Assembly (NCBI GenBank): GCA_028825265.1 | Contig: JAPKAM010000009.1 | Coordinates: 1-50,001, forward strand | DNA length: 50,001 nt | Direction of reading: 5' to 3' | Source: Planctomycetota bacterium | Lineage (GTDB): Bacteria; Planctomycetota; UBA8108; UBA1146 | In this document: positions 36,868-45,644 of the stretch, one piece after another | How the letters are laid out: every line of letters starts with the position of its first letter | How positions within the stretch are numbered: position 1 is the first letter of the stretch | Program-made: the position numbers and the translations under genes | The notes under the pieces: model-generated | Told to the model about the DNA's origin: nothing | The model's input: only the letters and a program-made list of their open reading frames with translations | The model's database searches: none

Positions 36868-38178
36868 ATGTATCGCATCTATCTCATCACGATAGGCCTG
36901 CTCTTCAGCGGCTTCGGCTCAACGACGCTCCAGGCTCAGAGTTTCAGTGCAGGAAGTGATTCCGCAGCGGCCGGTGGAACTATGAACATCACCGCCACCC
37001 TCGACAATACTGGCTCGGGAGGTGCGGTTCAGGGCTGGTCCTTTGGCATGTGTCACGATTCTTCCATCGGAAGCGTCAGTAACGTCAATGACGAAGACAG
37101 CGCCGGAGTCGATTTCAATCAGAGCTCGATATACGTCGACGGCTGGACCCAGGGAGTGGTGATCTGTTTCACCGGCTGCAACCCGATTCCTGAGGGATCC
37201 ACCCTCATCATGTCGAGCGCCGATTACGCCATCGATGCAGCGGCCGCTCCCGGCGACTACCCGGTTCAATTCTGTAACGTCCTCGGCGCTCCGCCAGTTT
37301 CGACGGTCACAGTGATCGGCGGGGCTTCACTGGCACCGACCCAGAATCCAGGGAACATGGAAGTCATCGACATTCCAGGTCCCACCTTCAACTACATCGC
37401 TCCCGCTGTGACCGCCGCTTACAACCCCGATGACGGGATTTCCAGTTTCACTGCGGATCTTCAGGTTTCCGAGACGGATAACAGTGCCCTCGGTGCTCCC
37501 TATCCCAACGCCACCCAGGGCTTCTCGATGGGTCTCGGGCACGATTCCGCGCTGCTCGAAGCCACCTCAGTGACTCTGGCCGGACCGGTCGCGGCACTCG
37601 ATGGGGGTAACGGTCCCGATTTCGCAGAATCCAGCATCTACATCGACGGGATCACTGTCGGCTGTGTCTACTCCTTCGTCGGAGCCGAGACGATCAGTTA
37701 CACTTCCGCCAGCACCGTGGTCCAGGCTGCATACTCGACGGTCGCAGGAGCGCTGACCGGCGACACCGATGGAGCCACCACCACCCTCAACTGGACCGGT
37801 GGACTGGGAAGCCCCAATGTCACCAACGTGATGGTCGTCGGCGGAGCTTCGAGCCCAGCAGAGACCCAGGATGGATCCATCACCTTGGTCGCCGCGAGTG
37901 TCACCGCCTATCTCCGAAGTGATGCGAATGCCGACGGAAGAAATGACGTCTCCGACGCCATTTGGATGCTCACTGACTTGTTCCTCGGCGGCCCGCACCT
38001 CGATTGCAATGGAGCTTCGGACGCCAATGGAGACGGTGGATTTGATGTCGCCGATCCGACCTTTGTAATCCAGTATCAGTTCCTCGAAGGTCCCGCTCCG
38101 TCGGCTCCTTATCCCAGTTGTGGAACCACAGCGGGTCAAGAACCTGCCGATTGCACCACTTACCCGAGCTGCGGCTAG
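36868..38178 (+). CDS. Secreted protein with two cohesin-like modules and a dockerin-like C-terminus
   Basis: A 436-residue exported protein with signal peptide (MYRIYLITIGLLFSGFGSTTLQAQ). Two beta-rich modules of similar sequence follow (around residues 25-165 and 175-340: both have AVQGWSFGMCHDSS / TQGFSMGLGHDSA, FNQSSIYVDG / FAESSIYIDG, TVIGGAS / MVVGGAS), an internal duplication. The C-terminus has two EF-hand-like repeats (RSDANADGRNDVSDAIWMLTDL and DANGDGGFDVADPTFVIQ). Likely cell-surface or secreted. A GGGAGGA site precedes ATG 36868. Confidence 0.85.
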   Translation: MYRIYLITIGLLFSGFGSTTLQAQSFSAGSDSAAAGGTMNITATLDNTGSGGAVQGWSFGMCHDSSIGSVSNVNDEDSAGVDFNQSSIYVDGWTQGVVICFTGCNPIPEGSTLIMSSADYAIDAAAAPGDYPVQFCNVLGAPPVSTVTVIGGASLAPTQNPGNMEVIDIPGPTFNYIAPAVTAAYNPDDGISSFTADLQVSETDNSALGAPYPNATQGFSMGLGHDSALLEATSVTLAGPVAALDGGNGPDFAESSIYIDGITVGCVYSFVGAETISYTSASTVVQAAYSTVAGALTGDTDGATTTLNWTGGLGSPNVTNVMVVGGASSPAETQDGSITLVAASVTAYLRSDANADGRNDVSDAIWMLTDLFLGGPHLDCNGASDANGDGGFDVADPTFVIQYQFLEGPAPSAPYPSCGTTAGQEPADCTTYPSCG

Positions 38179-38221
38179 AGCTGCACTTCACTTTGATCAT
38201 CTCTTTGATCCACGAATACCC

Positions 38222-38254
38222 GGAAGGGGATCGGCCAACCGCCGCTCCCCTTCC
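38222..38254. terminator. Bidirectional hairpin between convergent genes
   Basis: GGAAGGGGA (38222-38230) pairs exactly with TCCCCTTCC (38246-38254) across a 15-base loop, in the gap between the dockerin gene end (38178) and the Gfo/Idh stop (38270). No clean U-tract. Confidence 0.6.
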
Positions 38255-38269
38255 TTCCATCCGGGGCTG

Positions 38270-39295
38270 TCAGCGGGGAATCGAGATTTTCACTGCTCTG
38301 CCATCGTCGATACTCTGCCCTTCCGCCTCCACCAGTTGAAGCACACCGCGAGCCTCGATCAGGTCGGGGTTGACCTTGTCAGCCCCTTCCGAGATCGCCT
38401 GCAGCAGGTGGCGAATCTCGCCGTCATATCCGTTCCCGACAGGAAGATCGATCACCTGGCAATCTCCACCACGGTAGAGATGCAGCGCTTGATCTCCTCG
38501 CGAAAGGTCAAAATCTGCCACCGCATCGGCGAATCCGATCCGGTATCGCATCTGGAATGGATAAGAGGGGTCGGGATACCATGCCGCCTCCGCCACCACC
38601 GATGACGGGCCATCCGGGTATCGATACTGGGTGATCAGTTGAGATCGGGTGCCACTGGTACTGACCTCATCGGGCACTCCGAAGGTAGCCATCACGAAGT
38701 CTGCGTCGTGGACGTGGAGATCCATCAAAGCGCCCCCGGATCGCTTCTCATCGAGATAGAAGTCCTGACTCCATCCGGGTGCGGCACCGATTCTCTGGAA
38801 ATATGCGCTCTTCACCGGCCCCAGTTCTCCCGATTGAACCGTTTCTCTCAACCACGACCAGCCAGGCCAGAAACGCATACACATCGCCGGCATGCAGAGG
38901 CGATCGGTTCGCGCATCCACAGCCACCAGTCGCTGAACCTCGGAACTGGACAGAGCGACGGGCTTCTCCAGCAAAACGTGTTTCCCTTGCTCGAGTGCCT
39001 CGATGGCCAGATCGATATGGGTATCGGTCGGGGTGCAGATGCTGATCAGGTCCACATCGTCGGCTTCCAGCAATTGCTCGATCTGCGGGGTCCAGCGAAT
39101 TCCCAAGGCATCGAGATCGACTCCATCGCCAGTTCCGGTATCGACATTCCCCTGACCGCCGAAATCGGGCGGATCGAGGCTGAAAACAGCTTTCACCTGA
39201 CAGTCGAACTGATCCGCCTGTGCCCTGCGATATGCTTCGAGATGAGTGCGGCCCATGAAGCCAAATCCGACAATTCCAATTCCCAATCGACTCAT
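38270..39295 (-). CDS. Cytosolic Gfo/Idh/MocA family oxidoreductase
   Basis: A 341-residue enzyme without signal peptide. Rossmann motif GIVGFGFMGRTH (7-18) and intact EKP (110-112). An insertion of about 20 residues (FGGQGNVDTGTGDGVDLDAL) lies in the first domain. ATG overlaps the stop of the isomerase gene by four bases (ATGA), so the two form a cytosolic pair distinct from the Tat-exported pairs. Start ATG 39295 with GGGAG upstream. Confidence 0.92.
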   Translation of the reverse strand: MSRLGIGIVGFGFMGRTHLEAYRRAQADQFDCQVKAVFSLDPPDFGGQGNVDTGTGDGVDLDALGIRWTPQIEQLLEADDVDLISICTPTDTHIDLAIEALEQGKHVLLEKPVALSSSEVQRLVAVDARTDRLCMPAMCMRFWPGWSWLRETVQSGELGPVKSAYFQRIGAAPGWSQDFYLDEKRSGGALMDLHVHDADFVMATFGVPDEVSTSGTRSQLITQYRYPDGPSSVVAEAAWYPDPSYPFQMRYRIGFADAVADFDLSRGDQALHLYRGGDCQVIDLPVGNGYDGEIRHLLQAISEGADKVNPDLIEARGVLQLVEAEGQSIDDGRAVKISIPR

Positions 39296-40116
39296 CTAGA
39301 TCTCCCGCCCAGATGTGTATCGATCAACTGTCGTGCTTGAATCACATCGGCCACCCGCTGATCTCCCGCCTCCCGTTCGATGACCAGATCCGCGCCCAGT
39401 GAATGCTCCTCAAGGACGGTAAAGAAAGCGGACCAATCGACCGCACCGTCTCCGGCGGGTTGTTCGCTGCCCCACTCCCCCTCGACCGCAGAAGCCAGCG
39501 CATCCTTGATGTGTAACTGAAAGATGTGCGGCGCCAGCAACTCGAGTGAGGTGATCGGATCCCCCATACCGTAGAGAATCATGTTGGCCGGATCGAAGTT
39601 GATCCCCACCTGGTCCGAATCCAGTTCCGCCATCACCTTGACCAGGGTGGCGGCCGATTCTTGCCCCGTCTCCAGTGCCACCCGACAATCCTGCTCTGCG
39701 AAGACAGAGGAGAGCACCTTCAATCGGTCGAGCATCAGCGCCCGTTCCGGGTCCTGCGGCGAATGAGGAATGAATCCTGCATGGAAGGTGATCAAATCGA
39801 TGCCCGCATCCCTGGCGATCTGAGCGTTGGCGTGGGCGGCTCGCAGGTTGCCTTCCCAGGTCTGGCGCGGACGAACTCCGCCGGTCACACGAATCGACTC
39901 GAAGGTGGAGTAATCCTCCCCTTCCATCATCATCATGCCACTGAGCACCTCGATCCCGGCGCCGTCGAGCGCACCGAGTGTCTCGGCAACTCCCCACGGA
40001 TGGCGCAGCGGATCGAGGGCCAGTTGGACCGCACGAATGCCCGTCTCCAGCACCTTTTCGACCAGATCTTCCGGTCCTTCCGGACACAAGGACCAGGAAC
40101 AAACTCCCACCTTCAT
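39292..40116 (-). CDS. Cytosolic sugar phosphate isomerase/epimerase family protein
   Basis: A 274-residue TIM-barrel enzyme without signal peptide: MKVGVCSWSLCP, IRAVQLALDPLRHPWG, DLITFHAGFIPHS, VALETGQESAATL, NFDPANMILYGMGDP and HIKDALAS provide the usual strand ends with metal-type Glu, Asp and His. ATG 40116 is used because it begins this core; an in-frame ATG at 40155 adds 13 unmatched residues. Overlaps the Gfo/Idh gene downstream by four bases. Confidence 0.9.
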   Translation of the reverse strand: MKVGVCSWSLCPEGPEDLVEKVLETGIRAVQLALDPLRHPWGVAETLGALDGAGIEVLSGMMMMEGEDYSTFESIRVTGGVRPRQTWEGNLRAAHANAQIARDAGIDLITFHAGFIPHSPQDPERALMLDRLKVLSSVFAEQDCRVALETGQESAATLVKVMAELDSDQVGINFDPANMILYGMGDPITSLELLAPHIFQLHIKDALASAVEGEWGSEQPAGDGAVDWSAFFTVLEEHSLGADLVIEREAGDQRVADVIQARQLIDTHLGGRSR

Positions 40117-40440
40117 CGAGACCTCACTTCCAATCCGAGCATCCGCTGGACCCACCTTCGGTGCAAGGGTCCAGCATCGGATCGGTGCGGGCGGCCAGTC
40201 GCTGGGCCGAGCCCGCCAGCGGTTTCGGCCAACGATGAAAAGGGCGCTGGGGTGATTGCACAGGGCGACCCCACAGAAGAGTCGGGAGTCGGCGCCGTGC
40301 CAACCAGATGAGGAAGGTGAAGATCGATGATGCCGATGAGAACCGATGACTCTTGATAGGCGCAGATGAAATGCCAGAGGAAATGGGATCAGGAGAAAAG
40401 GCGATGGAGAGAGGGCAAGTCAGAGGTCAAGGTTCGCGAC
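40117..40440. other. Non-coding stretch upstream of the isomerase gene
   Basis: No coding region is convincing. One 8-bp hairpin, CTGGACCC (40146-40153) with GGGTCCAG (40167-40174), lies 30 bp upstream of the isomerase start. The region between it and tRNA-Asp is purine-rich on the plus strand with no clear promoter. Confidence 0.6.
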
Positions 40441-40531
40441 TGGCGAGGAAGACGGGACTCGAACCCGCAACAACCGGCTCGACAGGCCGGTACTCTAACC
40501 AATTGAGCTACTTCCCCAGTAGTCGCGAACC
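40431..40531. repeat. 11-bp perfect inverted repeat bracketing tRNA-Asp
   Basis: GGTTCGCGACT (40431-40441) and AGTCGCGAACC (40521-40531) are exact reverse complements on either side of tRNA-Asp. In the precursor the leader and trailer would pair and extend the acceptor stem. Confidence 0.9.
40441..40517 (-). tRNA. tRNA-Asp (GTC)
   Basis: Cloverleaf on the minus strand: acceptor GGGGAAG/CTTCCTC, D arm GCTC/GAGT, anticodon stem CCGGC/GCCGG with loop CTGTCGA giving GTC, T arm with TTCGAAC, discriminator G (the Asp identity base), and encoded CCA. Confidence 0.95.
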
Positions 40532-40609
40532 TCAACGCATTCCCCGCAGGGAATCCTCCTGACGCTGCCGTAGTCGATCGCATCGACCCACACCACCGCC
40601 AGAGACTGA

Positions 40610-40637
40610 AATATATCCCCCCTGTCAGATCTGTCAA
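40610..40637 (-). promoter_or_regulatory. Strong sigma70-type promoter for tRNA-Asp
   Basis: On the minus strand -35 TTGACA (40637-40632), 16-bp spacer, and -10 TATATT (40615-40610), giving a leader of about 85 nt that contains a small ATTCCC/GGGAAT hairpin (40539-40554). Confidence 0.75.
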
Positions 40638-40718
40638 GCGAGCCGCAGCAAGAGCCGGGAAGCCCTGCCGACTCCCCACCCCTGGAGTGGTCCTCAGGCG
40701 GATCGGACGCACCCCACG

Positions 40719-40748
40719 GGGTCCCGGAGAGGCGGGTCCCGGAGAGGC
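40719..40748. repeat. 15-bp tandem duplication
   Basis: GGGTCCCGGAGAGGC at 40719-40733 and again at 40734-40748, immediately downstream of and touching the stop of the DUF456 gene. Confidence 0.93.
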
Positions 40749-41323
40749 TAGAAGAAGATCGACAAGATGAAGTAAAGCAGGCAGATCATGGTGAATCCCA
40801 TTTTCGCCATCAGGCCGAGGATTCGCCCGATCAGAGACGCCACGCCGACCTTCACCGCCTGCTCCTGGTCGCCGCTCGAGGCTTTAGAATCGTGCTGCTG
40901 TTGCTCCAGTGCACGCTTCTCACCTAGGTAGGCACCGGCGAAGGTTCCACCGAGAATTCCAAAGATTCCTCCGATGAGAGGGACCATCAAGTTGCCCAGA
41001 ATCCCTCCGATAAAACCGCCCAGCATCGCTCCTACCGACCCCTGGCGCGTCGACCCCACCGACTGTCCTCCTAGCCACCCGGAGACGAATTCAACCAGCT
41101 CTGCCAGCGCGGCTCCGCCCAGTAAGATCCACCATTCCTCGCTGACCGCCGGAAGATGCGTCCCTTCTCCCCCCCACCCCAGCAGCCAGACAACCAACGC
41201 GGCGAGCCCCGGCAAGATCTGCCCGGGCAAGCCGATGGTGATCACCAGCAGGGAGACGAGGCACAGGATCGACTGGAACAGGTAGTAGAAGAAGTCGGCT
41301 TGCTCCGATAGGCTCTGCATCAT
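40748..41323 (-). CDS. DUF456 family membrane protein
   Basis: A 191-residue integral membrane protein with four to six hydrophobic segments. DUF456 marks: VSLLVITIGLPGQILPGLAALVVWLLG, EFVSGWLGGQSVGSTRQG, GGFIGGILGNLMVPLIGGIFGILGGTFAGAYLGE. Function of the family is not known. Likely monocistronic. Start ATG 41323 with an adjacent ATG at 41320. Confidence 0.85.
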   Translation of the reverse strand: MMQSLSEQADFFYYLFQSILCLVSLLVITIGLPGQILPGLAALVVWLLGWGGEGTHLPAVSEEWWILLGGAALAELVEFVSGWLGGQSVGSTRQGSVGAMLGGFIGGILGNLMVPLIGGIFGILGGTFAGAYLGEKRALEQQQHDSKASSGDQEQAVKVGVASLIGRILGLMAKMGFTMICLLYFILSIFF

Positions 41324-41431
41324 CGTGGTGCCTTTCTTCGGGAGACTGATTCGTGTCGAGTTCCCCGAACCGGATCCTAACGCAGGATCACCGCCCGACC
41401 AGAGCCTGACTGCCCCGGAAGGATGAGAAGA

Positions 41432-41920
41432 ATGAACTTCTCCAGCAAGCCCGCCTCACCACACTGCGATGGCCCGATCATCCGCTACCGTATCCGAAGA
41501 TCTCTCCACCACTGGATCTTGCCGATCGGACTGCTGGGAATTATCGGCTGGACCGGCTGCGGTTCCACCCCCATCACTGAACCCACTCCTTTGATCTCTA
41601 GACCAGCGATCTCGACCCCCTCAACCTCGACCCAGTTGAGTGAGGAGAGTTACAGCCGTGCCATGGCGGCGGGTACTTTGGTCGGCTTCGTCGGAACCCG
41701 ACAGGTGACGATGGTCCAGGGTGGCTCCGAGGTCACGACCACGGTTCACAACATCTACGATGCCGCCTTCCAGATCATAGGCTCCTACGATGGCTCCGGA
41801 GCGACCTATCGATTCACCCGTCAAGGGCCTGAGAAATTAGGGCACTTCGCTCCAGAAAAATCATTCCAGATGGTCAGCGGACTCGAGAGCCCGATCAAAT
41901 TCCAGGAGGGTCTGCAGTAG
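41432..41920 (+). CDS. Small lipoprotein of unknown function
   Basis: A 162-residue protein with positively charged N-terminus, hydrophobic segment and lipobox (LGIIGWTGCGS). A Ser/Thr/Pro linker leads to a short domain (VGFVGTRQVTMVQGGSEVTTTVHNIYDAAFQIIGSYDGSGATYRF) that I do not recognise. ATG 41432 is preferred because GGAAGG lies nine bases upstream; ATG 41423 overlaps that site. It is followed 18 bp later by the glycosyltransferase-TPR gene. Confidence 0.65.
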   Translation: MNFSSKPASPHCDGPIIRYRIRRSLHHWILPIGLLGIIGWTGCGSTPITEPTPLISRPAISTPSTSTQLSEESYSRAMAAGTLVGFVGTRQVTMVQGGSEVTTTVHNIYDAAFQIIGSYDGSGATYRFTRQGPEKLGHFAPEKSFQMVSGLESPIKFQEGLQ

Positions 41921-41938
41921 TCGGAAGTTGAGAACTGG

Positions 41939-43948
41939 ATGATGACACACGCCTGGATTCCATCCCAACGTACTCGCTGGTGGGTCTTCCTGCTGGCCTT
42001 CGCGATCCGACTCTGGTCGGTGGCGGATTCAAGTGTGAGCGATCCCGCGTTTCTGATTCCCATCATCGATGAACAAACCAATGTCGATCAGGCGCGTGGG
42101 TTTCTGGAAGAGGGCCCACGACACGCCACCCCCTACTGGAAACCACCCGGCTACCCGGCGCTGCTAGCATTACTCGCTCTGCCCGGGTCAGACATCGGAA
42201 ATACCGCTCAGGGTGTTCCGGCCTCTTTCGCCTGGACGGTGAAGATTTTCCAGTGCCTGCTCGATTCCATCTCCGCACTGTTGATCCTGCAGATCACCGC
42301 CATGACCGCAGGTCGAAAGGCAGCGCTACTGGCCGCGGGATTGTATGCGATCGCCTCGATGCCGATCTTCTTCTGCGGGCAGTGGCTCGACACCACTCTC
42401 TTCACCTTCCTGATCTTGTTGACCGTCTCCCTGGCAAGAAATGCCCTGGCCGATGGTCATTGGAGTGGCTGGATCCAGGTCGGCATGGTGATCGGCCTCG
42501 CCTCCATTACCCGGGCCACCGGTCTGCCTGTGGCACTGGGCCTGGCACTGCTCGCACTGCTGCAGCCACGTCGCTGGACCGTCGGCCTGTTACACTCGGC
42601 TGCGTTGCTCGGCGCCTGCGCCATGACGCTGATGCCGATCGTCACCGTCAACTGGAAGAGTGGCCACGATCTGGTGCTGATCAGCTCCAACGGAGGGATC
42701 AACTTCTACATCGGAAATCGCTCTGGCGATGACATCGGTGAGGATGGACTGACTTCGGTGGCGGCGGGACCACGCTGGAATCGACTGCTGGAAAAAGCCG
42801 CCCACCTGCCGAAGCCATCGCAACGAAGTCGGCTCTACTATCAGTTGGCACTGGAGGAGATGGCAGCCGATCCGCTGCAGTGGGCGGGTCAAATGGTTCG
42901 CAAGGGCGCAGCGCTGATCTCGGCAAAAGACGTCCCCAACAACAAAAACCTGGTCGAGGAGACGCAACGAAATCGGGTTTTGAAAATCCTCGCCTGGCTT
43001 CCCGGAGCGAGCGGCCCACTGGTGGCGATGATCCTGGTCGGTCTGCTCATCGGCCGACGAGGCCTGTCCGAAGAGGAGTGGCCGGTTCTAGTCACGATGT
43101 TGATGCTGCTGTTGACCACTTGGGTCTTCTTCATCGCGGGTCGATACCGAGTTCCCATCCTGGCGCTCGGGTGCATCGTTGCCGGTCGTGGACTGGCCAC
43201 CATGGGACTGCGATGGCGTTCCCTATGGCTCTACCCGGGTGTCTGGCTGGCCGTGATGGCGATTCCAGTCCCCGGTCGGGCTCTGGTCGAAAACTATTGC
43301 ATCGATCCCGTCGCCATCGGATATGTCCACGAACAGCGAGGCGAGCCGCAGGAAGCGGCGCGTTGGTACCTGCGCAGTCTCGAGCAGGATCCAGACGATG
43401 TTCGGGCGCTGCACAATCTGGGTCACCTCGCTCAGGAAGCCGGCGATCTACCGCTGGCTCTCGAACGATTTCGTCAGGCGACCGCCACTAGGCCACAGCA
43501 CTCCCCCTCCTGGAACAGTCTCGGCGCACTGCTGGTGCCGATCGATCCAGACCAAGCACTGACCTGTTTCGAGCGAGCGGTGTCGGAGGATCCCCGCTAC
43601 AGCGGAGCGTGGATCAACCTCGGACAGTTGCTGGAGAGTCGTGGGGATCTGCACAAGGCTCTCGATTCGTTCCAGCGCGCTCGCCGATTTGATCCCGATC
43701 GCTCGCTGGCCCCGATCCTCGAGGCGCGAGTGCAACTCCAACTACGCGATCCACGCAACGCCATGCGCTTGCTCCAGATGGTCGACCCCGAGCGACTGGA
43801 ACCGGGCTCCGTAGAACTGTACCAGCAGCTGCTTCAAAAGGTGGATCAGCAGTTCCAAGGTCTGCCGACGATTGCACCGCAGGACGAGCCTGCGCCCCCC
43901 GATGACAAGCCTCGAGATCGCCCCGAAGAACGGGGAGTGGTCGGCTAA
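41939..43948 (+). CDS. Polytopic glycosyltransferase (PMT/ArnT-like) with C-terminal TPR
   Basis: A 669-residue fusion. The N-terminal 440 residues have about 10 membrane helices with a first periplasmic loop carrying D/E (EQTNVDQARGFLEEGPRHATPYWKPPGYPALLALLALPG), as in GT-C transferases using lipid-linked sugars. A short linker leads to five or more TPRs (residues about 460-620; DPDDVRALHNLGHLAQEAGDLPLALERFRQA is typical). TPRs could recruit acceptor proteins. Sugar and acceptor unknown. Preceded by a small lipoprotein gene, possibly co-transcribed. Confidence 0.8.
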   Translation: MMTHAWIPSQRTRWWVFLLAFAIRLWSVADSSVSDPAFLIPIIDEQTNVDQARGFLEEGPRHATPYWKPPGYPALLALLALPGSDIGNTAQGVPASFAWTVKIFQCLLDSISALLILQITAMTAGRKAALLAAGLYAIASMPIFFCGQWLDTTLFTFLILLTVSLARNALADGHWSGWIQVGMVIGLASITRATGLPVALGLALLALLQPRRWTVGLLHSAALLGACAMTLMPIVTVNWKSGHDLVLISSNGGINFYIGNRSGDDIGEDGLTSVAAGPRWNRLLEKAAHLPKPSQRSRLYYQLALEEMAADPLQWAGQMVRKGAALISAKDVPNNKNLVEETQRNRVLKILAWLPGASGPLVAMILVGLLIGRRGLSEEEWPVLVTMLMLLLTTWVFFIAGRYRVPILALGCIVAGRGLATMGLRWRSLWLYPGVWLAVMAIPVPGRALVENYCIDPVAIGYVHEQRGEPQEAARWYLRSLEQDPDDVRALHNLGHLAQEAGDLPLALERFRQATATRPQHSPSWNSLGALLVPIDPDQALTCFERAVSEDPRYSGAWINLGQLLESRGDLHKALDSFQRARRFDPDRSLAPILEARVQLQLRDPRNAMRLLQMVDPERLEPGSVELYQQLLQKVDQQFQGLPTIAPQDEPAPPDDKPRDRPEERGVVG

Positions 43949-43985
43949 CGGTGGAGCGGAGAGGTCACTCGCCTCCAATGCACAC

Positions 43986-45644
43986 TCAGCGGCTGCGCCG
44001 CCAGACGGTCAGATAGTCGCGCCGTGCCGTTGGAGTGTGGTCCGACCGCAACCAGACGTAATTGCCCACCACGATGTCGGCGCCACCGTCCTGATCCACA
44101 TCCTCGATCAGCACCGCGGAATGCACCGGGTTGCCCACCTCCAGCGTCCGCACCTGCCACTGGCGGGCGTTCCCCAGATTCTCGGCCCACACCAAGGAAT
44201 CCCACTGCTTCCAGGTCGCCGGGTCGACTTGAGGCATGAAGGCGGCACCGACCACATCGAGATCTCCATCGCCATCGAGATCTCCCACCGCCGCCCGCTC
44301 GCAGCCGGGCAACCGCAAGATCTCGTGCAAGGTGGTGAAGGTCGACCCGATCCGCTCTAACCAGCGCACCCCATGAATCGGCTTCGGGGTGTTGTCATCG
44401 AGAGTATCGCCATTGACCAGAATCAGGTCACGATCCCCATCTCCATCGAGGTCGATCAGTTCCATGCCGGATGAGCCCCAGGCGGCATGAGGCCACTGCA
44501 GTAACACCTGGGGAGTGAAATTTCCTGCGCCATCATTGGTGAACTGCATCACCATCTCATGATGTTGCGAGAGCAGTGCGATCAGATCCGCATCCCCGTC
44601 ACCATCGACATCTTCGATCTCGACAGCGACGAAGCCATCACGGCGATCGATCTGGTGCTGCAGCGGGTACTCTCCGCCCTGATTTTCCAACCACACCAAC
44701 TGACCCGGTCCGCGAAACCCGAAGGCGCAGGCGACCAAATCCAGGTCGCCATCTCCATCGAGATCTTGCCCCTTCAGATCGCAGGTTCGAGCGAGTGCGT
44801 CTCCGACTCGCCGCCCACTCCAGCCCCCCTCGCCCGAGGTCGCCAGCCAGGCGCCTCCCTGAATTTCATTGCCCGGATTCATTCCGCCGATCGAGGCGAC
44901 CAGCAGATCAGGCCCCCCCACTCCATCGAGATCCACATGGCTCAGAGCAGCGGGATATCGGAAATCGACGGACGGTAGAAAGGGCATCATCGGTACCGAT
45001 CCGAGGGTACCGAGCGGCAAGAACATCAGCCGACGACTGCGCAACTCCGACACGAGGATTCCCCCAGTCGAACCATCCTCTTGCTCGAATCGAAGTAAAT
45101 CTGAAACTGCAGGGATACGCTCTTTCTCCAGTCCGCGTGGGGTCAGTTCCACCGGCTCGAAACTAAGATTCACTTCCGGTAAGTGACGGGTGAACTCAAG
45201 ACGCTCCGGCGCTTGTTGCTCGTACCAGTCGATGGCGATGGCCAACTCCTCGGCAGTGGCAGCGGGTTGGCCCCATTCGCCCACCATCTCGGCCATCGAG
45301 AGGATGACCTTTTCCCAGGCATGGCGCGGCAAGGCGTCGACCGGCAGTGGAGCATGGCAGCGACTGCAGGCACCCATCACCAGATTTTCGGCATCGGCTC
45401 GCATCGCATCGGTGACCTCGGGCAGATCCGATCTCCGCAGCCCAACCGAGGGAGTCGCAATCCCGACGGTCCCCTCTTGCGGCGAAACCGCGGAGTCGCC
45501 CGCAGGTCGATCACTGCGCTGCGGGGCCCCGGGACCCCCATCGCAACCCGCTAGGCACGCTGCGATCCACAGCAATAGCCACCGCATCGAGAACGACACG
45601 CCGTGACTAGGGTCCTGTTTCGGTCGTCTCGTCATCGGTGCCAC
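43986..45644 (-). CDS. Lipoprotein with a c-type heme site and FG-GAP/VCBS repeats
   Basis: A 552-residue exported protein with lipobox LAGC in MRWLLLWIAACLAGCDGG. CSRCH (about residue 93-97) is a single c-heme motif. The rest is a beta-propeller-like set of FG-GAP/VCBS repeats with calcium-binding-type loops (DLDGDGDLDLVACAFG, DVDGDGDADLIALL, DLDGDGDRDLILVNGD, DLDGDGDLDVVGAAF). Redox sensing or surface attachment are possible. Start ATG 45644 is used; ATG 45587 just before the signal sequence is an equally good choice. Divergent from the gene at 45850. Confidence 0.8.
   Translation of the reverse strand: MAPMTRRPKQDPSHGVSFSMRWLLLWIAACLAGCDGGPGAPQRSDRPAGDSAVSPQEGTVGIATPSVGLRRSDLPEVTDAMRADAENLVMGACSRCHAPLPVDALPRHAWEKVILSMAEMVGEWGQPAATAEELAIAIDWYEQQAPERLEFTRHLPEVNLSFEPVELTPRGLEKERIPAVSDLLRFEQEDGSTGGILVSELRSRRLMFLPLGTLGSVPMMPFLPSVDFRYPAALSHVDLDGVGGPDLLVASIGGMNPGNEIQGGAWLATSGEGGWSGRRVGDALARTCDLKGQDLDGDGDLDLVACAFGFRGPGQLVWLENQGGEYPLQHQIDRRDGFVAVEIEDVDGDGDADLIALLSQHHEMVMQFTNDGAGNFTPQVLLQWPHAAWGSSGMELIDLDGDGDRDLILVNGDTLDDNTPKPIHGVRWLERIGSTFTTLHEILRLPGCERAAVGDLDGDGDLDVVGAAFMPQVDPATWKQWDSLVWAENLGNARQWQVRTLEVGNPVHSAVLIEDVDQDGGADIVVGNYVWLRSDHTPTARRDYLTVWRRSR

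Noticed and set aside
40431-40531. Phage or island attachment site at tRNA-Asp
   Set aside because: The repeats are inverted, not direct, and no integrase or foreign genes lie nearby.
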